NCBI GenBank assembly: GCA_001899285.1
Contig: MKWA01000015.1
Coordinates: 525,940-589,939, forward strand
Reading direction: 5' to 3'
DNA length: 64,000 nucleotides
Origin: Rhizobiales bacterium 64-17
GTDB lineage: Bacteria; Pseudomonadota; Alphaproteobacteria; Rhizobiales; Xanthobacteraceae
The first letter of the stretch is position 1. Each line of letters begins with the position of its first letter. Shown here piece by piece: positions 33,996 through 42,910 of this stretch. Position numbers and translations under genes: made by a program. The notes under the pieces were generated by a model, which was not told the DNA's origin, searched no databases, and saw nothing but the letters and a program-made list of their open reading frames with translations.

Positions 33996-34001
33996 AAAGA
34001 A

Positions 34002-34066
34002 CCGTCCTATCAGGAACCCGAACACCCGTCCTATCGGGAACCGCAAACCCGTCCTATCAGGAACCC
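34002..34066 (+). repeat. Three iterons next to repA (candidate oriV)
   Basis: The 18-bp unit CCGTCCTATCAGGAACCC occurs at 34002-34019, 34026-34043 (two mismatches) and 34049-34066, with a period of 23-24 bp. They lie just after the initiator gene. The following 170 bp (34067-34233) hold no convincing gene and include an AT-richer segment (34106-34150), which could be the unwinding region of an origin. Confidence 0.75.
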
Positions 34067-34233
34067 AAATCGTGCTTAACCCGCGAAGCACGCTTGCGAA
34101 ATCACCCGCCTAACTTCTCTAACAGAGAATCCTTCGGATTCTTGCTAACGGCGGGCATCCGTTGCGGATTGCTAGGTGCAGCCACTCGCAACGACGTTGC
34201 CTCGCTGAGCAATGCAGAGTTCGCGGTGACGCC

Positions 34234-34488
34234 ATGACCCGGCGACCGCGCAAAACCAAACTCAAGTTCTGGCCAGTCGACGTCAAGCGCCGGACCAAAC
34301 GACGAAAGCCTCCGCGCCAGGCTCGGCGCAAGCGCAATGCCTTCTCGGCAAGACTGACCATCGACATCACGCCTGACCTGCGCGCCCGCATCAAGATCAC
34401 GGCATTCGAGCGCGGCGTCACCGTCGCCTACATGCTGCGTCTCCTCCTGCTGAAGACCTTTCCTCGCGCCAGGGGAGGCCGGCGATGA
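34234..34488 (+). CDS. Small basic ribbon-helix-helix-like protein
   Basis: An 84-residue protein with a very basic N-terminal half (TRRPRKTKLK, then RRTKRRKPPRQARRKR) and a C-terminal segment FSARLTIDITPDLRARIKIT followed by a hydrophobic helix, which looks like a ribbon-helix-helix DNA-binding fold. It overlaps the DUF2840 gene by 4 nt. Homologues of this layout precede DUF2840 and traF in rhizobial ICEs and may act as copy-control or transfer regulators. Confidence 0.7.
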   Translation: MTRRPRKTKLKFWPVDVKRRTKRRKPPRQARRKRNAFSARLTIDITPDLRARIKITAFERGVTVAYMLRLLLLKTFPRARGGRR

Positions 34489-34994
34489 AGGGCGTCACGA
34501 TCACGGATGTCTCGCGCGCGCATGACACAGACGGCAGTCTCACCTTGGTCGAGTTGACCTGGCTTAAACAGCGCATTGAGAACCGCGTCCGCTTCGGGCA
34601 TCCGGCAGGACAGCAGATCCTGGACCGCCATCGCCGCGTCCTCAGTTTCACTGCTGGAAGCATCTTCTGCTTCGTGCGGTGGGCAGCCAACGATTACGGC
34701 ACCATCCTCTCGCGTGCCGACATTGTGCGCGCGATCGCTCCCGGCGCGCGTTACCAGACATTGCCGTTTGTGCGCCCCGGCGGCGACATCCTCCTGCGCA
34801 TGGACGGTTGGCCCAAGGTCGAGCGTGTGCTGCATGCCGTTGACGCCGTCGAGGCGCTCGGCATCGATCCGGCCGATGTTGCGCCGGACTACTGGCAGCA
34901 CGTCCACAACCGACTGTCCGTCAACGAGACGCCGCGCAATTACACGCGCACACGTCATCAAGCCTGGCTCAAACGGCGCGAGGTCGGCTCATGA
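34485..34994 (+). CDS. DUF2840 protein
   Basis: A 169-residue DUF2840 protein: LTLVELTWLKQRIENRVRFG at the start, then CFVRWAANDYGTILSRADIV and GGDILLRMDGWPKVERVL. The domain is found almost only in ICE and plasmid transfer regions next to traF, and its function is not known. It overlaps the preceding gene by 4 nt (ATGA) and traF by 4 nt, so the three form a translationally coupled set. Confidence 0.88.
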   Translation: MKGVTITDVSRAHDTDGSLTLVELTWLKQRIENRVRFGHPAGQQILDRHRRVLSFTAGSIFCFVRWAANDYGTILSRADIVRAIAPGARYQTLPFVRPGGDILLRMDGWPKVERVLHAVDAVEALGIDPADVAPDYWQHVHNRLSVNETPRNYTRTRHQAWLKRREVGS

Positions 34995-35536
34995 CCCGCA
35001 TCGCCACGCTGCTCGCAACAGCGCTGTCTACGGTCACGGTCGGCGCGTCGGCATTCGTCGATCCGCCGATAGACCTGATCTGGAACGCCAGCGCCAGCGC
35101 GCCGATCGGCCTCTACACCGTGCAGCCGGCCGACGATCTCGACGTCACCGATCTTGTTGCGGTGGCGGCGCCGCCACTCATCGCCGAGTTCATGGCCGAT
35201 CGCGGTTATCTGCCGATGGGTGTGCCCATGATGAAGCGCGTCCTGGCGCTTCCAGGCCAGACTGTCTGCCGCCACGGCCTCGACATCGTCGCCTATGGCT
35301 CGACCATCGGCCACGCCCGCGAACGCGATAATGCCGGCCGCAAGATGCCGGTCTGGCAAGGCTGCCGCCGCATCGGCGATGACGAACTGTTTCTCATGAA
35401 CTTCGATGTCCCGGACAGCGTGGACGGCCGCTACTTCGGTCCGTTCCCGCGCGGTTCGGTCATCGGCCGCGTACTGCCCGTCTGGACCGACGAGGCCGGT
35501 GACGGCCGTTTCCAATGGCGCGCCGCCAGACGTTGA
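34991..35536 (+). CDS. traF: TraF-type S26 signal peptidase of conjugation
   Basis: A 181-residue S26 peptidase. One N-terminal helix (about 5-23) anchors it in the inner membrane. The catalytic Ser36 lies in SASAPIGLY and the Lys82 in MMKRVLALPG, the usual Ser/Lys dyad. A C-terminal signature YFGPFPRGSVIGRVLPVW is intact. In RP4-type systems TraF cyclises and processes the TrbC pilin; trbC here is at 50100. Overlap with DUF2840 by 4 nt supports cotranscription. Confidence 0.92.
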   Translation: MTRIATLLATALSTVTVGASAFVDPPIDLIWNASASAPIGLYTVQPADDLDVTDLVAVAAPPLIAEFMADRGYLPMGVPMMKRVLALPGQTVCRHGLDIVAYGSTIGHARERDNAGRKMPVWQGCRRIGDDELFLMNFDVPDSVDGRYFGPFPRGSVIGRVLPVWTDEAGDGRFQWRAARR

Positions 35537-35581
35537 CGCCGTGCCGAAAGACTCAACCTCACCAACAGAAGGGACCATGAC

Positions 35582-35917
35582 ATGGCGCAAATCGGCAACT
35601 TCATCCGCACCCGAAACGGCTTCTCCGGACGTCTGCGCACGCTCTCGCTAGACATCGAACTGACCATCGTGCCGGCCGATCATTCAGACACCGAGAACGC
35701 CCCGAATTACCGCATTCACGCCGGCGACGAGGAGGGACCCGAAGTCGGCGCGGGCTGGACGCGCACCGGCGAGAAGGCCGGTGAGTACGTCGCCGTGCAG
35801 ATCGACGATCCTGGTTTCCCGCAGCCGGTTCGCGCCAACCTGTTCCAGTCCGGCAGCGATCGCTCCGCCTTCCATCTGCTCTGGACGCGTCCGAGCAAAC
35901 GCGAGACGCGGAGCTGA
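35582..35917 (+). CDS. Second DUF736 family protein (diverged)
   Basis: A 111-residue DUF736 paralogue: MAQIGNFIRTRNGFSGRLRT, an acidic loop HAGDEEGPEVGAGW, and the closing HLLWTRPS strand. It shares the fold pattern of the protein at 30546 but little detailed identity and lacks the structured leader. It is 45 nt after traF with ribosome site AGAAGGGACC. The role is unknown; two paralogues in one ICE suggest non-redundant functions. Confidence 0.85.
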   Translation: MAQIGNFIRTRNGFSGRLRTLSLDIELTIVPADHSDTENAPNYRIHAGDEEGPEVGAGWTRTGEKAGEYVAVQIDDPGFPQPVRANLFQSGSDRSAFHLLWTRPSKRETRS

Positions 35918-36168
35918 TCCGTGTCGCCGATGCGTGACCGGGATGTCGGACATCCGCGCACCACGCGTGAAACTGCCGTCATTCCTCTGTTCGCGAAAAG
36001 CGCGACTCATTCCTCCGTCCCGCTCAAGGCTCACGCGGCCGTCGCGCACAGCGGCGGTCAAGGGCGGCCGCAGGCCGGCGCTCGCGCCTTGCCCTTGACG
36101 GCCGCGAGCACGCTGGCATCGGCCGGTTGCTTAGCGGGCGGAGGAGCTTTGTTCATGGAGCATACGTT

Positions 36169-36909
36169 ATGGACCTTCTTACGCTCGTGACCGCGTGCGC
36201 GCTCACTGTCGATCCGAAGTTAATGCATGCGCTGGTCTGGCACCATTCGGGCGGCGAGCCCTGGGCGATCTCAATGCCGGGCGAGGCAAACCCGCGTGTG
36301 TATCGAAACATGCGTGACGCGATCCGTGAAACGCGGGAATTGTCTGTCGACAGTATCGTGCGCGTCGGTCTCGCCGGCGTGTCCGTATCTCCATCGCGAG
36401 TCTCCGCGTCGGTCCTTTTGCCGTGCCGCAACGTCGCGATGGCGGCATCCCAACTCACCAAGCTCGCCACTCGTTGCAAAGCTCATCCGCGCTTCAAGAC
36501 CGATCCGAATCTCTGCGCCGTTGCAGCCTATCGTGGCTCGTGGGATCGGCCGGACGTCAAGTTCGCGACCGACGTCGCGGCGACGGCGGCGAAGGGCGAT
36601 GCACCGAACTTCGACATGCCGCGCGGCACGAGCACTGAGATCTTCGATACGGCTGATGACGCGCCGTCCGACACCGGGACGCCCATCGTCGACATCACGA
36701 CGACATTCGCCGACCAGGCGCGTAGCTGGTCGAGCGCACTCTTCCCGACGAAATCCAAGCCTCCGACGGAGGGATCGGAGCACATCCCAACGGCGGCGCC
36801 ATCGGCACCTGAACCGCCATCGTCCGGTTCATCTGCCACGTCTCCATTCAAGAGCAATCCGCAAGATCGCGACTTGTTCGTGCGTCGCATCGGGACCGGG
36901 CGTCCATGA
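36169..36909 (+). CDS. VirB1-like lytic-transglycosylase-fold protein without the catalytic Glu
   Basis: A 246-residue VirB1/TrbN-like protein. The family segment that normally reads HESGGNPxAI appears as HHSGGEPWAI (residues 25-34), so the catalytic Glu is His26. A substrate-cleft core with NVAMAASQLTKLATRC and NLCAVAAYRGSWDRP follows (about 98-130). The C-terminal 100 residues are Ser/Pro/Thr-rich and disordered. It would locally open peptidoglycan for the mating channel; without the Glu it may be inactive or use another residue. ATG 36169 is chosen because the domain begins there. The next 259 bp before the relaxase contain no convincing gene. Confidence 0.75.
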   Translation: MDLLTLVTACALTVDPKLMHALVWHHSGGEPWAISMPGEANPRVYRNMRDAIRETRELSVDSIVRVGLAGVSVSPSRVSASVLLPCRNVAMAASQLTKLATRCKAHPRFKTDPNLCAVAAYRGSWDRPDVKFATDVAATAAKGDAPNFDMPRGTSTEIFDTADDAPSDTGTPIVDITTTFADQARSWSSALFPTKSKPPTEGSEHIPTAAPSAPEPPSSGSSATSPFKSNPQDRDLFVRRIGTGRP

Positions 36910-37168
36910 TGAAGCGTATCGCAGGCCATCGTCAGACAGCGAAGACCGGCGCACGAATGTGTGTAAGCGGGGAGGAGAGCGGCAACACGACCGTTGGAGG
37001 GCAAGATAAAAGGCCGCGAGGTGCGGCCCGGTTGGGGGACGGTCGGGGCATTGTTTCTGCACACGTTTCACCCCGCACACTGCGACGTGCGCGAGCATGG
37101 CGCGACATCGCGCACGCGAAGATTCCGCAATCTCTTCAACGTATATCGCACATCGCGGAGCATTCGCG

Positions 37169-38908
37169 ATGAGCAACGAGGATGACTTCCGCATCCGCCC
37201 CGGCAAAATCCGCTCGCGTCCGAACATGCAAGCCAAGCCTTTCATCGCCCAGGCGCTCGCTGCCGCCGAACGTGCCGGGGGCCATGTTACCAGGTCGAGA
37301 CGGATCACCGCGCCGCGACGTTCCCGCTTCGGCCGTGGCCGCGCCGCCAGCGTGCGGGCGAACCGACTGGTGACGTCCCGTTCGCGCCTTGCCACGGTTA
37401 AGACCCGCATCGTCCGCAACACCCGCCCCCGCGCGACGCTTCGGGCACATCTCAATTACCTGCGCCGCGAGGGCGTGACGCGAGACGGCGAGCGGGCACG
37501 TATGTTCGGTGCTGAGACCGACGACGCCGACATGAAGGCGTTCAGCGAGCGATGCGAAGAAGACCGGCACCACTTCAGAATCATCGTGTCGCCGGAGGAC
37601 GCGGCGAACATGTCGGACCTGAAAGCGTTCGCGCGCGACCTGATGCGACAGGCGGAGAAGGACCTCGGCACGAAACTCGACTGGGTCGGCGTCGATCACT
37701 GGAACACCGACAACCCCCATGTCCACATCATCATCCGTGGCCGCGCCAGCGACGGCAAAGACCTCGTCATTGCGCGGGAATACATCAGCGAGGGAATGCG
37801 GGCGAGGGCGCAGGATCTCGTCACGCAGGAACTAGGGCCGCGCTCCGACCTCGACATCCGGCGCAGCCTCGAGAGCCAGGTGGAGTCCGAGCGCTGGACA
37901 CGGCTCGATCGCCAGCTTGTCCGGGATGCAAACCGGCATGGCATCATCGACGTTGCGCCGATTGCGGGCAAACAACCCGACGAGTACCTCCCGCAGAAGG
38001 TCGGCCGTCTGTGCAAACTGGAGTCGCTCGGGCTTGCAAACCAGATTGCACCGGGACAGTGGATGATTGCCGACGAGGCTGAGTCCACCTTGCGCGAACT
38101 GGCCGAGCGCGGAGACATCATCAAGCGCATGAACAGGGCGCTCACCGAGCGCGGCCTCGAACGCGGCGCGTCGAGCTATGTGCTGGCTGGCGAGAGCCTC
38201 GCCGATCCCATCGTCGGGCGTCTGATTGACCGCGGCCTCGATGACGAGTTGAAGGCCTCTGCCTACGCCGTCGTCGATGGTACCGATGGGCGGACCCATC
38301 ACATCAAGCTTGCCACCCTCGATGCCACGGGCGATGGCCCGACAGGATCAATCGTCGAACTGCGCCGGTTCGAGGATTCCCACGGCCGCGAGCGCGCTGC
38401 CCTTGCGGTGCGGTCCGACCTCGATCTCGATGCGCAGGTGAAGGCGTCAGGCGCGACCTGGATCGATCGGCAGCTCATCGCGCGCGATGCAACACCCCTC
38501 GGAAACGGCGGGTTCGGCGCCGAGGTGCGCGCCGCGATGGAAAGCCGGGCCGAGCATCTGATCGAGCAAGGTCTCGCTCGCCGGCAGGGGCAGCAGGTCA
38601 TCTACAGTCGCAACCTCATCAACACGTTGCGGCAGCGTGAACTCGATTCCATGGGCGAGAAGCTCGCGACTGAGATGGGAATGCCGTTCCGGAAGACGGC
38701 GAGTGGTGAGTATGTCGCCGGCCTCTATCGTCAGCGATTGATGCTCGCGTCCGGCCGCTTCGCCATGATCGACGACGGTCTCGGCTTCCAGCTCGTGCCT
38801 TGGTCGCCGTCGCTGGAACGCAATCTCGGTAGGCATGTCTCAGGCATCGCCCGCGCCGATGGCGGAATAGACTGGAGTTTCGGGCGACAACGCGGATTGG
38901 GACTTTGA
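37169..38908 (+). CDS. DUF3363 relaxase/mobilisation nuclease (VirD2-like)
   Basis: A 579-residue relaxase that nicks at oriT and pilots the strand. The N-terminal HUH domain has candidate Tyr in HLNYLRREG (about 97) and the metal-binding motif H177-W-N-T-D181-N-P-H184-V-H186. The C-terminal DUF3363 half (about 250-579) includes IDVAPIAGKQPDEYLPQKVG and a YVAGLYRQRLMLASGRFAMI tail. The oriT should be close by; the 36910-37168 gap upstream is a candidate but I see no clear inverted repeat there. The in-frame extension to 37097 is less likely, as ATG 37169 begins the conserved MSNEDDFRIRPG. Confidence 0.92.
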   Translation: MSNEDDFRIRPGKIRSRPNMQAKPFIAQALAAAERAGGHVTRSRRITAPRRSRFGRGRAASVRANRLVTSRSRLATVKTRIVRNTRPRATLRAHLNYLRREGVTRDGERARMFGAETDDADMKAFSERCEEDRHHFRIIVSPEDAANMSDLKAFARDLMRQAEKDLGTKLDWVGVDHWNTDNPHVHIIIRGRASDGKDLVIAREYISEGMRARAQDLVTQELGPRSDLDIRRSLESQVESERWTRLDRQLVRDANRHGIIDVAPIAGKQPDEYLPQKVGRLCKLESLGLANQIAPGQWMIADEAESTLRELAERGDIIKRMNRALTERGLERGASSYVLAGESLADPIVGRLIDRGLDDELKASAYAVVDGTDGRTHHIKLATLDATGDGPTGSIVELRRFEDSHGRERAALAVRSDLDLDAQVKASGATWIDRQLIARDATPLGNGGFGAEVRAAMESRAEHLIEQGLARRQGQQVIYSRNLINTLRQRELDSMGEKLATEMGMPFRKTASGEYVAGLYRQRLMLASGRFAMIDDGLGFQLVPWSPSLERNLGRHVSGIARADGGIDWSFGRQRGLGL

Positions 38909-38924
38909 TCCTGCGGCGGCGCGG

Positions 38925-39254
38925 TCAGTACGGGCAATCGACGCCTGGCCGCAGGACTCCCTCGACCACGACAAGGCCTTTGCCGACCTCATCGCCTTTC
39001 GCCGTCAGGCGGATGACAGACAGCATCTCAACCGTTGAGACCTCGATCAGGCCGGGCCGTTCGAGCATCGCGAGGCATTCTCTGACCTGCGCGCGCGGGC
39101 ACGCGAGGCCCAGCCGGGTAAAGTAGCAGCCTACGATCTCTTCGTTGCTCGCATAGGACGGCTCACGCCCGAGCATCCGCAGGACGGCAAGCGCGCGATG
39201 CTCCGATTTCTGTTGTTCAAGCGGACTGGGACAATTGGCTTCGGGGACGGACAT
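38925..39254 (-). CDS. Small winged-helix protein, Mu-phage (VpaChn25_0724)-like
   Basis: A 109-residue protein on the opposite strand in the gap between the relaxase and traG. It has a winged-helix pattern (RALAVLRMLGREPSYASNEEI, then RAQVRECLAMLERPGLIEV) ending in VVEGVLRPG, the pattern of small DNA-binding proteins from Mu-like prophages (VpaChn25_0724 family). The frame is protein-like, the neighbouring plus-strand frames are not, and no other gene explains the stretch. It may repress transfer genes. Promoter and function are not known. Confidence 0.65.
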   Translation of the reverse strand: MSVPEANCPSPLEQQKSEHRALAVLRMLGREPSYASNEEIVGCYFTRLGLACPRAQVRECLAMLERPGLIEVSTVEMLSVIRLTAKGDEVGKGLVVVEGVLRPGVDCPY

Positions 39255-39408
39255 TCGGCTAACTCCACTGTCGGCATCACCGGCGAATCACACCTTCAGT
39301 ATTTTTTCGCATTCCTACGCCTGTTTGCGATACGGGATTGATCGTTGTTGAAGCCCCTCACGGGCTACGCTTTGTTCGCGGTCGCCGCCGATGGCATCGG
39401 ACAGGACC

Positions 39409-41439
39409 ATGACCGCGACGAAAATCCTCTGGGGCCAGATCCTCACCGTCTTCTCGATCGCGCTTTCGACGATCTGGGGCGCGACGCAGTGGACGGCGTG
39501 GCGGCTCGGCTTCCAGCCGCAGCTCGGTTCATCGTGGTTCGACCTCGCCGGGCTACCGGTCTATCCGCCGCCGGCCTTCTTCTGGTGGTGGTACTTCTTC
39601 GATGCTTACGCGCCCGGCATCTTCCTTGAAGGCGCCGCCATAGCAGCGTCCGGCGGCTTCACGGCGATCGCCGTCGCCATCGGCATGTCGGTCTGGCGGG
39701 CGCGCGAGGCAAAGATCGCCGAGACCTACGGCTCGGCGCGATGGGCGAATGCCGACGAGGTGAGGACCGCAGGACTGCTCGGCCCGGACGGTGTGGTGCT
39801 CGGCCGGTTCGAGAGCGAATACCTGCGTCATGACGGACCCGAGCATGTGTTGTGCTTCGCGCCGACACGATCGGGCAAGGGCGTGGGCTTGGTCGTGCCG
39901 TCGCTCCTGACCTGGCCGGGCTCGGCCGTCGTCCACGATATCAAGGGCGAGAACTGGCAGCTCACCGCCGGACTGCGTTCGCGCTTCGGCCGCGTGCTTC
40001 TCTTCGATCCGACCAACGCCGAGAGCGCAGCTTACAACCCGCTGCTTGAGGTCCGGCCAGGCGAGTGGGAAGTCCGCGACGTGCAGAACGTCGCCGACGT
40101 CCTGGTCGACCCGGAAGGCTCGTTGGAACGGAGAAACCACTGGGAAAAGACCAGCCACTCGCTCCTGGTCGGTGCGATCCTTCACGTCCTCTATGCCGAG
40201 GACGACAAGACGCTCGCCGGCGTTGCTTCATTCCTCTCCGATCCTCGGCGTCCGATCGAGACCACGCTGGTCGCGATGATGACGACGCCGCATCTCGGCA
40301 GAGACGGGCCGCACCCCGTCGTCGCCTCGGCCGCGCGGGAGTTGCTGAACAAATCCGACAATGAACGATCCGGCGTCCTTTCCACCGCCATGTCGTTCCT
40401 CGGTCTCTACCGCGATCCCGTCGTAGCCCAGGTCACACGGCGCTGCGACTGGCGCATCGCCGACATCGCCGGAGACGTGAAGCCGTCCACGCTCTACCTC
40501 GTGGTGCCGCCGTCCGACATCAGCCGCACCAAGCCGCTCATTCGCCTGATCCTCAACCAGATCGGCCGCCGGCTGACAGAGGACCTGAAGGCAACCGACC
40601 GGCGGCATCGCGTGCTGCTCATGCTGGATGAATTCCCGGCGCTCGGCCGGCTCGATTTCTTCGAGTCCGCGCTCGCCTTCATGGCTGGCTACAAACTCAA
40701 GTCGTTCCTGATCGCGCAGTCGCTGAACCAGATCGAGAAGGCTTACGGCGCCAATAACTCGATCCTCGACAACTGTCACGTCCGCGTCAGCTTCGCGACC
40801 AATGACGAGCGCACCGCCAAACGCGTGTCGGACGCGCTCGGCATCGCGACCGAGATGAGGGCGATGAAGAACTATGCCGGCCACCGGCTCAGCCCGTGGC
40901 TCGGTCATCTGATGGTGTCGCGGCAGGAGACAGCCCGTCCGCTCATGACCCCGGGCGAAGTGATGCAGCTCCCACCCGACAATGAGATCGTCATGGTCGC
41001 CGGCGTTCCGCCGATCCGCGCGAAGAAGGCTCGATACTTTGAGGATCCGCGCCTGGCCGAGCGCATCCAGCCGCCGCCGAAGCCGGGTGGCTCAAAGCTG
41101 CCGCCGAAGCTCGACGACTGGTCGGCACGCGCTCCGCTTCGATCGGTCGCACCCGCAAAGGCAGACGGAGCGGCTGAGAAGGAGTCCACTTCATTCGTCA
41201 ACCGCAAGTCGGCCGGCACGACCGACAGCGATCCGGCCAACGCAGGACTCCGGCGCGAGCCGGGGCTCGAACGGCACAAGGATATCGCGCCGGAGCCGGT
41301 CAAGTCCCCGGTGAACGAATTTGAGCCGGATCGCGAAGACGACGACAGCGATGCTATGCGTCTCCGTTTGGTCGGCCGCACCGTGCGGCAGGTCGCGCGG
41401 CAAGCGGCAATGGATCCTCGCGACGGCATCGAGCTCTGA
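39409..41439 (+). CDS. traG: Type IV coupling protein TraG/VirD4
   Basis: A 676-residue inner-membrane ATPase that delivers the relaxase-DNA complex to the secretion channel. Two N-terminal membrane helices (about 8-30 and 70-95) precede Walker A APTRSGKG (about 150-158) and Walker B VLLMLDEFPALGRL (about 400-413). A last 120-residue charged tail is disordered. ATG 39409 (MTATKILWGQ) has a GGACAGG ribosome site; ATG 39391 is the alternative. It lies one nt ahead of the CopG-like gene and begins the transfer block, which is then interrupted by cargo before trbB. Confidence 0.93.
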   Translation: MTATKILWGQILTVFSIALSTIWGATQWTAWRLGFQPQLGSSWFDLAGLPVYPPPAFFWWWYFFDAYAPGIFLEGAAIAASGGFTAIAVAIGMSVWRAREAKIAETYGSARWANADEVRTAGLLGPDGVVLGRFESEYLRHDGPEHVLCFAPTRSGKGVGLVVPSLLTWPGSAVVHDIKGENWQLTAGLRSRFGRVLLFDPTNAESAAYNPLLEVRPGEWEVRDVQNVADVLVDPEGSLERRNHWEKTSHSLLVGAILHVLYAEDDKTLAGVASFLSDPRRPIETTLVAMMTTPHLGRDGPHPVVASAARELLNKSDNERSGVLSTAMSFLGLYRDPVVAQVTRRCDWRIADIAGDVKPSTLYLVVPPSDISRTKPLIRLILNQIGRRLTEDLKATDRRHRVLLMLDEFPALGRLDFFESALAFMAGYKLKSFLIAQSLNQIEKAYGANNSILDNCHVRVSFATNDERTAKRVSDALGIATEMRAMKNYAGHRLSPWLGHLMVSRQETARPLMTPGEVMQLPPDNEIVMVAGVPPIRAKKARYFEDPRLAERIQPPPKPGGSKLPPKLDDWSARAPLRSVAPAKADGAAEKESTSFVNRKSAGTTDSDPANAGLRREPGLERHKDIAPEPVKSPVNEFEPDREDDDSDAMRLRLVGRTVRQVARQAAMDPRDGIEL

Positions 41440-41440
41440 C

Positions 41441-41878
41441 ATGGAAAAGAAATCCCGTCTCTCCGTCTATCTCGACCCGGACCTGATGCGCTCGCTGGCC
41501 GACTACGCCGCGCGGCGCGACCAGTCTCGCTCGCTCATTGCCGAGGCTGCCGTCGCGTCCTTCCTGTCTCCCGATGCCGACGAGCGCCGCGAGGCTGCCA
41601 CCGCCAAGCGGCTCGACGGTATCGACCGGCGGCTGCAACGACTTGAGCGCGACATCGGCATTTCGGTCGAGATGCTGGCGGTGTTCATCCGCTTCTGGCT
41701 TGCCTCGACGCCGCAACTACCCGACGCCGCCCAGGCGGCAACGCGGGCCAAGGCCGGGGAGCGGTATGACAGTTTCCTCGATGCCCTAGGACGCCGCCTC
41801 GCCAAGGGGCCAAGACTTAGACAAGAAATCTGCGATGATATTTCAGAAGAGGCATGCAACCTCACACGTCGAGGTTAA
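41441..41878 (+). CDS. CopG/ribbon-helix-helix regulator of the tra/trb region
   Basis: A 145-residue protein. The N-terminal 45 residues form a CopG-type ribbon-helix-helix (RLSVYLDPDLMRSLADYAAR, then SRSLIAEAAVASFL) and the rest is helical, with a possible coiled coil (RRLQRLERDI) and a hydrophobic segment (VEMLAVFIRFWLAS). Homologues lie between traG and trbB in related ICEs, and probably bind DNA at the transfer operon. It starts 1 nt after the traG stop codon. Here the gene is followed by cargo and not by trbB. Confidence 0.82.
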   Translation: MEKKSRLSVYLDPDLMRSLADYAARRDQSRSLIAEAAVASFLSPDADERREAATAKRLDGIDRRLQRLERDIGISVEMLAVFIRFWLASTPQLPDAAQAATRAKAGERYDSFLDALGRRLAKGPRLRQEICDDISEEACNLTRRG

Positions 41879-41934
41879 CCCGACAGCCGAATTAGTTCAG
41901 ACATATTTGAGAATTCGCTACATCGATTTTGCTG

Positions 41935-42891
41935 CTAGCGCTTACGCACCTTAGTACGCGCTCTTATTGCTCCCATTGACCCTCGGTTCACCAATTCGGT
42001 TTCAACTTGACGTTCGCGATCAGCTTCCTGATGCAGCCATTCTCGAAAGGCTAGAAGTGCTGGATCCTCCCGACGAACAGGCCGATATTCTAGAAACCAG
42101 CTGTCTCGTGTGTGTGCGATGATCGGAAATGGCGCGACTAAGCGGCCCGTTGCCAGGGCGTCGCTGACGTAAGGGAATTGAGCTATGGCGACTCCGACGC
42201 CATCGAGCGCCGCCTGCATCGCCATGGCGTTGCTCTCGAATGACGCCTCCCCGGCGGGATGGGGCGGAGAGCGCAGGCGCGCCGCCTCGAACCAATGCGG
42301 CCATTCGTTGGGCATATTGGACACGACAATCAGAGTCGCGTTGCGCAAGTCGTCGGGCGAACGCAGCGTCGATGCGAGCTCCGGCGTACACACCGGTACG
42401 ACGATGCTGGGGAACAGGCGCTCAGCAGTATAGCCCGGCAGCGCGTCGGTATCGCGCCGGATGGTGCAGGTCCAGTCGTCACGCACCGGACGGGTCGCGC
42501 CGCCGGTCGCCACGCGCACCTCGATGGCGGGGTGGCTGCGATAGAAAGTGGCCAGCCGCGGGATCAGCCAGCTGACCGCCAGGGTTGGTCCTACTCCCAC
42601 CGTGAGCACGGGGCCGCCGCGCATCGCCTCGACGCTTTCGGTGAGGCGGGCGATTGAATCGAAAGCATCGGTCAGACCGGCCAGCAGCGCTTGCCCTTGA
42701 GCGGTTAGTTCGAGCGCACTCGCGTGGCGTCGGAACAGTGCAAAGCCGAGACGGTCCTCCAGCAGGCGAACCAAGCGGCTCACCGCGGTTTGTGTGACGT
42801 TCAGTTCTCGCGCGGCAGCGGTGAAACTGCCATGCCGGCCGGCCGCTTCGAACGCCCGCAATCCGTTCAACGAAGGCAAGCGCCGCGTCAT
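41935..42891 (-). CDS. LysR-family regulator (GcvA-like), cargo
   Basis: A 318-residue LysR regulator. The winged HTH is at about residues 1-60 (SLNGLRAFEAAGRHGSFTAA, then VTQTAVSRLVRLLED) and the rest is the effector domain. The GcvA-like HTH sequence is clear. It is divergent from the cupin and RND genes with 209 bp between, so it is their likely regulator. A perfect inverted repeat lies in that gap. The ATG at 42891 is preferred to a TTG at 42903. Confidence 0.88.
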   Translation of the reverse strand: MTRRLPSLNGLRAFEAAGRHGSFTAAARELNVTQTAVSRLVRLLEDRLGFALFRRHASALELTAQGQALLAGLTDAFDSIARLTESVEAMRGGPVLTVGVGPTLAVSWLIPRLATFYRSHPAIEVRVATGGATRPVRDDWTCTIRRDTDALPGYTAERLFPSIVVPVCTPELASTLRSPDDLRNATLIVVSNMPNEWPHWFEAARLRSPPHPAGEASFESNAMAMQAALDGVGVAIAQFPYVSDALATGRLVAPFPIIAHTRDSWFLEYRPVRREDPALLAFREWLHQEADRERQVETELVNRGSMGAIRARTKVRKR

Positions 42892-42910
42892 GTTGGACCC
42901 CAACCTTTTG

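Noticed and set aside
33992..34237. 81-codon frame starting at the repA stop and running through the iterons
   Set aside because: Its first 25 codons simply read through the three DNA repeats and the rest has no family pattern, so it is treated as origin DNA.
36906..37172. 88-codon frame between the VirB1-like gene and the relaxase
   Set aside because: Composition of random GC-rich DNA, no domain, and overlap with both neighbours' ends. The region is better seen as promoter or possible oriT.
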